11,044 nt of DNA from Actinomycetes bacterium (GTDB lineage: Bacteria; Actinomycetota; Acidimicrobiia; Acidimicrobiales; Palsa-688): contig JAKABK010000027.1 of the NCBI GenBank assembly GCA_021796905.1, positions 1-11,044 on the forward strand. Reading direction: 5' to 3'. A program made the translations under genes and the position numbers. Numbering within the stretch: the first letter of the stretch is position 1; every line of letters begins with the position of its first letter. Shown here piece after piece: positions 6,703 through 11,044 of the stretch. The notes under the pieces were generated by a model that saw only the letters and a list, made by a program, of their open reading frames with translations, did not search any database and was not told the DNA's origin.

Positions 6703-7586
6703 CCGCAGCGCCGGGCGACACCCGGAGCCAGGACCGCTCCGGCGCGGGTGTCGGCGGGGAGGTGCCGGCCAGTGGCGCCACGACCCCGCCGGTCCGGCCA
6801 CGCCGGCGCCGCCGGGAGATCGTCCTGCTGCGCCGGGTCGAGGTCGACAGCCCGGTCCATCGTCTCTGGGCGGGGACCAAGCTCCTCGCGGTCGTCGCGG
6901 TGAGCGTCACCGTCTCCGAGGACCCGACCTGGGCCGTCGCCGGGGTGCTGGCGGTCGCTCTCCTCGCCGTCGGCCGCCTGGCCCGCATCCCGTCGGCCGC
7001 GGTCCCCCGGCTCCCGGTCTGGGTGTGGATCGGCCTGGTCGCCTTCGCCGGCTTCTCGCTCGCCGCCGGCGGCAAGCCCTACGTCCATCTCGGCGGCGCC
7101 CGCCTCGGGCTCGGGGACCTCGGGCTGTACGCCCTGATCCTCGTCGTCAGCTTCGAGCTGCTCGCCGCCGCCGCGCTCGTCGGCTGGACCACCGCCCTCG
7201 GCGACGTCGGTCCCGCGGTCGCCACCCTCGGTCGTCCGCTCAGGGTCCTGCGCCTGCCGGTCGAGGAGTGGGCGGTGGCGGTGGCGTTGTGCGTGCGCTC
7301 GCTCCCGTTGCTCGTCGGCGAGATCCGGGTGCTCATCGCCGCTCGACGGTTACGCCCCAAGCCGTCCGGTCGGAGCCTCACCCGTCTCGCCGACGACGGT
7401 CTGGAGGTCCTGGCGACCGCGGTCAGCGTCGCGGTCCGTCGAGCCGCCGAGATGGGAGAGGCGATCACCGCCCGGGGAGGCGTCGGGGAGGTCACCGCCC
7501 GGGTGGCCGGGCCCGCTCGACGTGACCTGGTCGCGCTGGCGCTCGTCCTGGTCGTCTGCGGCGGGGTGTGGCTGCTGCCTTCGTGA
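6699..7586 (+). CDS. ecfT: ECF transporter transmembrane coupling protein EcfT
   Basis: This 295-residue protein is the T component that joins the S domain to the two ATPases. After a roughly 40-residue Arg/Pro-rich cytoplasmic head comes SPVHRLWAGTKLL (51-63), the typical EcfT entry motif. Hydrophobic segments follow at about 61-72, 77-92, 105-124, 141-166 and 188-207, with a last helix at 277-294. The two ATPase-contacting motifs are present: AARR (214-217), a variant of the usual Ala-Arg-Gly, and TARGG (257-261). The ATG start overlaps the stop of the ATPase gene as ATGA (6699-6702), a sign of translational coupling and fixed stoichiometry. It ends the kynU operon and converges on the flavin oxidoreductase gene with only 22 bases between stops; no obvious terminator hairpin was seen there. 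Confidence 0.88.
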   Translation: MTAAPGDTRSQDRSGAGVGGEVPASGATTPPVRPRRRRREIVLLRRVEVDSPVHRLWAGTKLLAVVAVSVTVSEDPTWAVAGVLAVALLAVGRLARIPSAAVPRLPVWVWIGLVAFAGFSLAAGGKPYVHLGGARLGLGDLGLYALILVVSFELLAAAALVGWTTALGDVGPAVATLGRPLRVLRLPVEEWAVAVALCVRSLPLLVGEIRVLIAARRLRPKPSGRSLTRLADDGLEVLATAVSVAVRRAAEMGEAITARGGVGEVTARVAGPARRDLVALALVLVVCGGVWLLPS

Positions 7587-7608
7587 ACCTGACGGCACCC
7601 GCTCCTGG

Positions 7609-8694
7609 TCAGCTCCCGGCGGCCCTCGCGACCCCGCCGGCCGCCACGGCCTCGCGGCGGTCCGGCCGCTCGGCGATCCCGGCGCCGGCGATCCCGGCGA
7701 GCAGCTCGTAGCTGTGGAGGCGGGCGGCGTGGTCGTGGACGTTGGTCGTCACCATCGCCTCGTCGGCGCCGGTCGCCGCGACCAGCTCGGCCAGCCCGGC
7801 CGCGACCCTCGACGGGGAACCGACCAGGTGCGATCCGGTAGCGGCCTCGACGATCGACTCCTCGGTCGCGCTGTAGTGGTAGGACGCGGCTTCCTGCGGG
7901 GTAGGGAGCAGCCCCGGGCGCCCGGTCCGCAGCCGCAGCATCGACAGGCGCGTCGAGCCGTGCAGGTAGCCGGCCTCCTCGTCGCTGTCCGCGCAGACGG
8001 CCGCCACCCCGATGACCACGTACGGCTCGGCCAGGACCTCGGAGGGCCGGAAACGCGACCGGTACAGCTCCACGGCGGGGAGGGTGTTGGCCGGGCTGAA
8101 GTGGTGGGCGAAGGCGAACGGCAAGCCGAGCAAGGCGGCGACCTGGGCGCTGTAGCCGCTGGAGCCGAGCAGCCAGATCTCCGGAGCGACCGGTGCGTGC
8201 GGGACCGCGCGGACCGAGGCGTAGGGGTGCCCGGCGGGCAGGTCGTCGTGGAGCAAGCCGACCAGCAGCCCGAGCTGGCCGGGGAAGTCGTCGGCTGACA
8301 GTCCGGCCGAGCTGCGCCGCAGCGCCGAGGCGGTCACCGGGTCGGTCCCGGGGGCCCGGCCGACGCCGAGGTCGATCCTCCCCGGGTGCAGCGAGGCGAG
8401 CGTGCCGAACTGCTCGGCGACCACCAGGGGAGCGTGGTTGGGGAGCATCACGCCTCCCGAGCCGACCCGGATCGTGGTGGTCGCCGCAGCGAGATGGGCG
8501 GCCACGACCGCCGGCGACGAACTGGCGATCCCCGGCATGTTGTGGTGCTCGGCCACCCAGTAGCGACGGTAGCCCCACGCCTCGGCCCGGCGCACCAGAT
8601 CTCTGCTGTGCGCCAAGGCGTCGACCGCGCTGGCCCCTTCGGGCACGGGGGCGAGATCGAGGACCGATAGCTTCACTGGACCGATGCTCTGCAC
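7609..8694 (-). CDS. Luciferase-like (LLM class) flavin-dependent oxidoreductase, group 1 / YhbW-MsnO8 type
   Basis: The 361-residue product matches the bacterial-luciferase-like TIM-barrel family, group 1. Motifs are [13 protein letters not shown] (8-20), [11 protein letters not shown] (45-55), the [23 protein letters not shown] stretch (77-99), [16 protein letters not shown] (103-118) and the [16 protein letters not shown] block (175-190). Such enzymes use FMNH2 or F420H2 to oxidise or reduce small organic substrates. The substrate cannot be inferred, and the NPNHAPL-type motif does not settle the cofactor. Start chosen: GTG at 8694-8692, the only start codon downstream of an in-frame stop at 8710-8712, with AAAGG four bases upstream as a short-spaced ribosome binding site. 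A second GTG at residue 8 gives an N-terminus (KLSVLDL) closer to many homologues. It is a single gene, convergent with ecfT and divergent from the FNT gene. Confidence 0.88.
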   Translation of the reverse strand: MQSIGPVKLSVLDLAPVPEGASAVDALAHSRDLVRRAEAWGYRRYWVAEHHNMPGIASSSPAVVAAHLAAATTTIRVGSGGVMLPNHAPLVVAEQFGTLASLHPGRIDLGVGRAPGTDPVTASALRRSSAGLSADDFPGQLGLLVGLLHDDLPAGHPYASVRAVPHAPVAPEIWLLGSSGYSAQVAALLGLPFAFAHHFSPANTLPAVELYRSRFRPSEVLAEPYVVIGVAAVCADSDEEAGYLHGSTRLSMLRLRTGRPGLLPTPQEAASYHYSATEESIVEAATGSHLVGSPSRVAAGLAELVAATGADEAMVTTNVHDHAARLHSYELLAGIAGAGIAERPDRREAVAAGGVARAAGS

Positions 8695-8893
8695 ACCACC
8701 TTTGTACCGTCACCGGTCGCCTTCCCCCTCCCGGTACCCGGAGCTGTGCTCCCACCCCGAGCTGTGCTCCCACCCCGAGGTGTGCTCCCACCCGGCGCTG
8801 TGCTCCCACCCGGAGCTGTGCTCCCACCCCGAGGTGTGCTCAGCCCCCTGCACGGGTAGGAGCAGTCGGCCACGGTCAGACGAGACGGCATGA
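8684..8893 (+). CDS. Doubtful small ORF with PELCSH hexapeptide repeats, overlapping the FNT gene start
   Basis: This is a 69-codon frame from ATG 8684. Its centre is a Cys/His hexapeptide (PELCSH, with PEVCSH and PALCSH variants) repeated about six times, encoded by the 18-bp repeats. Between repeats the changes are Leu/Val, Glu/Ala and a silent Pro third-base change, mild changes for a coding frame. Its stop overlaps the FNT start as ATGA (8890-8893), as in coupled leader peptides. Against it: there is no ribosome binding site, the start lies inside the 5' end of the opposite oxidoreductase gene, and codon use outside the repeats is poor. The frame may simply be open because the repeat unit is a multiple of three. 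I recognise no family. Confidence 0.2.
   Translation: MLCTPPLYRHRSPSPSRYPELCSHPELCSHPEVCSHPALCSHPELCSHPEVCSAPCTGRSSRPRSDETA
8741..8848. repeat. Six tandem 18-bp repeats between the divergent oxidoreductase and FNT genes
   Basis: The unit is GAGCTGTGCTCCCACCCC. Units start at 8741, 8759, 8777, 8795, 8813 and 8831. Units 1, 2 and 5 are identical. Units 3 and 6 have GAGG for GAGC, unit 4 has GCGC, units 3 and 4 end in CCCG, and unit 6 degenerates after TGTGCTC. The core TGTGCTCCCACCC is invariant in the first five. Within the unit, GAGC-TGT-GCTC is an inverted repeat, so each copy could be a small operator half-site array or hairpin. The block lies 41 bases upstream of the FNT start and 46 bases upstream of the oxidoreductase start. 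There is no spacer between units, so it is not a CRISPR. Confidence 0.9.
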
Positions 8894-9789
8894 ACCCATC
8901 CGACGATCCTGCTGTGGACGGGCCCGGGCCTGCCGGCGGGCCCGAGCCGACCCGGCCGGCGAAGACGGTCGTCCCGGAACTGCCGAGGGAGGAGATCCTC
9001 GAGCGCTCCTTCGACCGGATACTGGAGGAAGGTCGGCCCAGGCTGCGCCGCAGGTGGATCGACGTGGTGGCCACCGGCGCCACGGGTGGCATCGAGGTCG
9101 CCTTCGGGGTCCTCGCCTTGTTGCTGGTCGAGTCCCGCACCGGCAGCCAGCTGCTCGGCGGTCTCGCATTCTCCGTCGGGTTCATCGGACTGCTGCTCGG
9201 CCACAGCGAGCTGTTCACCGAGGGTTTCCTCGTGCCGGTGACGGTCGTCGCCGCCGGAGAGGCCCGGGTCAGGGACCTGCTGCGCCTGTGGGTCGGGACC
9301 CTCGCCGGCAACCTCGCCGGCGGCCTGCTCATGGCGTACCTGATCGACGCGGCGTTCCCGTCCCTCGCCCACCAGGCGGTCGTGGCGGCCGCCTTCTACA
9401 TCCGTGCCGGGACCACCGCCCGCAGCTTCGCGCTCGCGGTGCTCGCCGGCGCGGCGATCACCCTGCTCACCCGGATGCACCAGGGCACCGACTCGGAGCT
9501 CGCCAAGCTGGTCGCCTCGGTCGCGATCGCCTGGGTGCTCGCCGGGCTCCGGTTGTTCCACTCGGTGCTCGACTCCATCCTCGCCTTCACGGCGCTCGGC
9601 ACCGGGCACGCCACCTTCGGTTGGGGAGACTGGCTCGCGTGGTTCGGGTGGGTCCTGCTCGGCAACCTCACCGGCGGCCTGGTGCTCACCACCTTGCTGC
9701 GCCTGGTCCGCTCGCGCGCCCGGTTGATCGACCACCGGGCGGCCAACGGCCTGCCCGTGCCCAGCGCGCTCACCCCGGGCTCGGACTGA
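8890..9789 (+). CDS. Formate/nitrite transporter (FNT) family membrane channel, YfdC-like branch
   Basis: The 299-residue product has a roughly 50-residue charged cytoplasmic head and then six hydrophobic segments (about 58-80, 87-106, 131-153, 177-195, 206-222, 246-272). Family motifs are GGIEVAFGVLAL (66-77), the LGHSELFTEGFLVPV block (103-117), GNLAGG (140-145), the RLFHSVLDS helix break with His224 at the position of the central gating/proton-relay histidine of FocA, and GNLTGG (258-263). FNT proteins are pentameric channels for small monovalent anions (formate, nitrite, hydrosulfide, lactate). The ELFTE and FLVPV motifs point to the less studied YfdC branch, so the ion is not assigned. 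The ATG at 8890 is preceded by an in-frame TAG 11 codons upstream; no strong Shine-Dalgarno is visible. The CaCA exchanger follows 12 bases after its stop, suggesting one operon. Confidence 0.88.
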   Translation: MNPSDDPAVDGPGPAGGPEPTRPAKTVVPELPREEILERSFDRILEEGRPRLRRRWIDVVATGATGGIEVAFGVLALLLVESRTGSQLLGGLAFSVGFIGLLLGHSELFTEGFLVPVTVVAAGEARVRDLLRLWVGTLAGNLAGGLLMAYLIDAAFPSLAHQAVVAAAFYIRAGTTARSFALAVLAGAAITLLTRMHQGTDSELAKLVASVAIAWVLAGLRLFHSVLDSILAFTALGTGHATFGWGDWLAWFGWVLLGNLTGGLVLTTLLRLVRSRARLIDHRAANGLPVPSALTPGSD

Positions 9790-9801
9790 GCCCCCGTCGC
9801 G

Positions 9802-10800
9802 GTGAGCGTCGTTGCTGCGGGTGTCGCCTTCCCGGTCGCCGCCGCCGTGTCACTGGTCGCCAGCGGGATCGCCGTGGCACGCCTCGAAGCCGTCGCCGGC
9901 CGGTTGGGTCTCACCGAGGCGGCCCTCGGGCTGCTCGTCGCCCTCGCCGGCGACGCCCCGGAGATCACCGCCGCGATCACCGCGATGACCCGGGGGCAGG
10001 CCGACATCGGGGCCGGGGTGGTGCTCGGCTCGAACGTGTTCAACCTCGCCGCGCTCCTCGGCATGGGGGCGCTGGTCGCCGGTCGGATCCGCCTGCACCG
10101 CCGGGTCGTAATCCTCGAAGGGGTCGCGGCGGCTTGGGTGGCCGGGGTCTGTGTGGTGGTGCTGGCCACGCCTCTCGGCCCGGCGCCCGGACTGGGGCTG
10201 GTCGCCGTCGGTGTCGGACCGTACCTCGCCGTGTCGGTCCTTCCGGAGGCGACCTTGGGCCGATTGGGGGTCCCCGCGGCGGTCTGCGCCTGGTGCCGTC
10301 GGGCGGTCTCCGAGGAGGCGATGGAGCTGGCCCCGGCGTTGGAGCACCCGCCGTACCGACCCCGGGACCTTCCCGTGGCGCTCGTCGCGTTGGGCGCGGT
10401 GGTCGCGGCCAGCAGCGTGATGGAGCGGACCGCCCAGTCCCTCGGCGCCCACTGGCACCTGAGCGGCCTGGTCGTCGGGGGGGTGGTCCTCGCGGCGATC
10501 ACGAGCCTCCCCAACGCCGTCGGCGCCCTGTACCTGGCCCGCCGCGGACGGGGCGCGGCGGTGCTGTCCGAGGCGCTCAACAGCAACATGCTCAACGTCG
10601 TCGCCGGATTGTTCCTCCCCGGGGTGATCGTCGGGCTCGGTCGGCCCGGCGGGGACGGGGTCCTCGTCGCGTCCTGGTACGCCGCTCTCACCGTCTCGAG
10701 CGTCGCGCTCGCCTGGGCGGGTCGGGGACTGCGCCGACCGGCCGGGATGCTGGTGGTCGCCGGCTACCTGGGATTCCTCGCGGTAGCGCTGCGGGCCTGA
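9802..10800 (+). CDS. CaCA-superfamily cation exchanger (sodium/calcium exchanger-like) with altered alpha-2 repeat
   Basis: The 332-residue membrane protein contains the two inverted alpha repeats of the Ca2+:cation antiporter superfamily. Alpha-1 is ALAGDAPEITAAI (47-59) with Glu54, then GSNVFNL (76-82) with Asn81. Alpha-2 is AAITSLPNAVGAL (231-243), then NSNMLNVVAG (260-269). About ten hydrophobic segments are visible, with a central hydrophilic loop (about 163-190) carrying CAWCRR and several glutamates. Family members swap Ca2+ or other cations for Na+, K+ or H+. Here the alpha-2 glutamate of the usual SLPE motif is Asn238, and the usual alpha-2 Asp is Asn265. Alpha-1 has an extra acid, Asp51. 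Calcium selectivity is therefore doubtful; a monovalent cation/proton exchanger is possible. Start GTG 9802 sits 12 bases after the FNT stop with a weak ribosome binding site. Confidence 0.87.
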   Translation: MSVVAAGVAFPVAAAVSLVASGIAVARLEAVAGRLGLTEAALGLLVALAGDAPEITAAITAMTRGQADIGAGVVLGSNVFNLAALLGMGALVAGRIRLHRRVVILEGVAAAWVAGVCVVVLATPLGPAPGLGLVAVGVGPYLAVSVLPEATLGRLGVPAAVCAWCRRAVSEEAMELAPALEHPPYRPRDLPVALVALGAVVAASSVMERTAQSLGAHWHLSGLVVGGVVLAAITSLPNAVGALYLARRGRGAAVLSEALNSNMLNVVAGLFLPGVIVGLGRPGGDGVLVASWYAALTVSSVALAWAGRGLRRPAGMLVVAGYLGFLAVALRA

Positions 10801-10834
10801 GCCGATCGGCGGGCCGGTGCGCCCGTGACAGCGC

Positions 10835-10848
10835 GGTGCGCCGGCACC
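10835..10848. terminator. Small hairpin in the gap after the exchanger gene
   Basis: GGTGC-GCCG-GCACC forms a 5-bp stem 35 bases after the exchanger stop, in the 77-base gap between convergent genes. It has no U-tract, so intrinsic terminator activity is uncertain. A second inverted repeat (CCCCGTC 10891-10897 with GACGGGG 10910-10916) lies just inside the end of the converging gene and could serve either strand. Nothing else is recognised in this gap apart from the palindrome GCCGATCGGC (10801-10810). Confidence 0.25.
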
Positions 10849-10877
10849 CGGGACCTCGGGGGAGCCGGTTGTCGGGG

Positions 10878-11044
10878 TCAGGGGGAAAGGCCCCGTCCGA
10901 GGTCGGCCCGACGGGGAGCCGGGGGCTCGGGGCCGGCGCGGGGAGCGAACGGCGGGACCCGCCACCAGCCGTCCGCGGCGACCCGGCCGGGCGGGTCGGC
11001 CCCGCTGAGCACTATCGCCTGGCCCGGGCGCAGTTCGCGCACAG
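10878..11044 (-). CDS. C-terminal tail of an unidentified protein, possibly TraG/VirD4-like coupling ATPase (partial)
   Basis: An open minus-strand frame enters from the right edge and ends at TGA 10880-10878, giving 54 residues. It begins VRELRPGQAIVLSGADPPG, continues to DGWWRVPPF (24-32), and ends in a Pro/Arg-rich tail. The pattern of Arg-Glu-Leu, Pro-Gly-Gln-Ala, a hydrophobic strand, a PP-R-V turn and a Trp-Trp motif resembles the last strand of TraG/VirD4-type DNA-transfer ATPases of actinobacteria. Most of the protein, including any Walker motifs, lies outside the window. The family call is a guess from a short tail; the existence of a coding end is better supported, by codon bias and the convergent arrangement. 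Confidence 0.45.
   Translation of the reverse strand, partial: VRELRPGQAIVLSGADPPGRVAADGWWRVPPFAPRAGPEPPAPRRADLGRGLSP

Noticed and set aside
7587..7608. Terminator between the convergent ecfT and oxidoreductase genes
   Set aside because: The gap is only 22 bases and shows no convincing stem or U-tract.
7079..8827. 582-codon minus-strand frame overlapping the oxidoreductase and ecfT
   Set aside because: It is a different frame from the real oxidoreductase, Arg/Gly/Pro-rich, and its start lies in the 18-bp repeats.
8741..8848. CRISPR array
   Set aside because: The 18-bp units abut with no unique spacers and no cas genes are nearby.
8710..9735. Minus-strand frame with WEHSSG hexapeptide repeats
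   Set aside because: The repeats make a periodic peptide in any open frame. The rest is the antisense of the FNT gene and shows no domain, so the repeat was kept only as a DNA feature and a doubtful plus-strand leader.
9396..10965. Two long minus-strand frames (9396-10691 and 9850-10965) antisense to the exchanger
   Set aside because: Both are low-complexity, lack domains and lie opposite a gene with clear alpha repeats.

Overview
The window is about 11 kb of very GC-rich DNA (low 70s percent by eye) with strong G/C third-position bias, GTG starts and long antisense open frames. This is typical of a high-GC actinobacterium. The gene content suggests a non-model lineage, possibly Acidimicrobiia: a 10-methyl fatty acid gene pair, an ECF transporter laid out like the mycobacterial fused type, and the start of an LCP-like protein. 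The taxonomic guess is inference only. There are no RNA genes, insertion sequences or CRISPR arrays that I can see, and no gene-free stretch longer than about 200 bases.

Layout. Positions 1-235 (minus) hold the N-terminus of a membrane-anchored, probably LytR-CpsA-Psr protein. Positions 271-3039 (minus) hold a two-gene operon: an FAD-dependent reductase (tmsA/bfaA type), then an SAM-dependent fatty-acyl methyltransferase of the cyclopropane synthase family (tmsB/bfaB type). Together they are expected to turn oleoyl-type phospholipid chains into 10-methyl (tuberculostearic-like) chains. A 191-base divergent promoter region with a GC-rich tandem/palindromic repeat separates them from a plus-strand operon at 3231-7586. 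That operon holds kynureninase, a protein fusing a six-helix membrane domain (S-component-like) to two ABC ATPase domains, and the transmembrane EcfT protein. The three genes are tightly packed (1-base gap, then a 4-base ATGA overlap). The operon therefore encodes a complete energy-coupling-factor uptake system in two polypeptides, coupled to a kynurenine-cleaving enzyme.

Positions 7609-8694 (minus) encode a group 1 luciferase-like flavin oxidoreductase, convergent with ecfT and divergent from the next unit. Positions 8695-8889 contain six 18-bp tandem repeats. These lie in a small open frame whose stop overlaps the start of the downstream formate/nitrite-transporter-family gene (8890-9789). 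A CaCA-family cation exchanger (9802-10800) follows 12 bases later, and its second alpha repeat lacks both usual acidic ion ligands. At 10878-11044 (minus) is the C-terminal tail of a protein entering from the right, possibly a TraG/VirD4-like coupling protein.

Points most worth a second look: the kynU-ECF operon with unassigned substrate, the 18-bp repeat/hexapeptide frame before the FNT gene, the charge-neutral alpha-2 repeat of the exchanger, and the leaderless-looking divergent promoters at 3040-3230.
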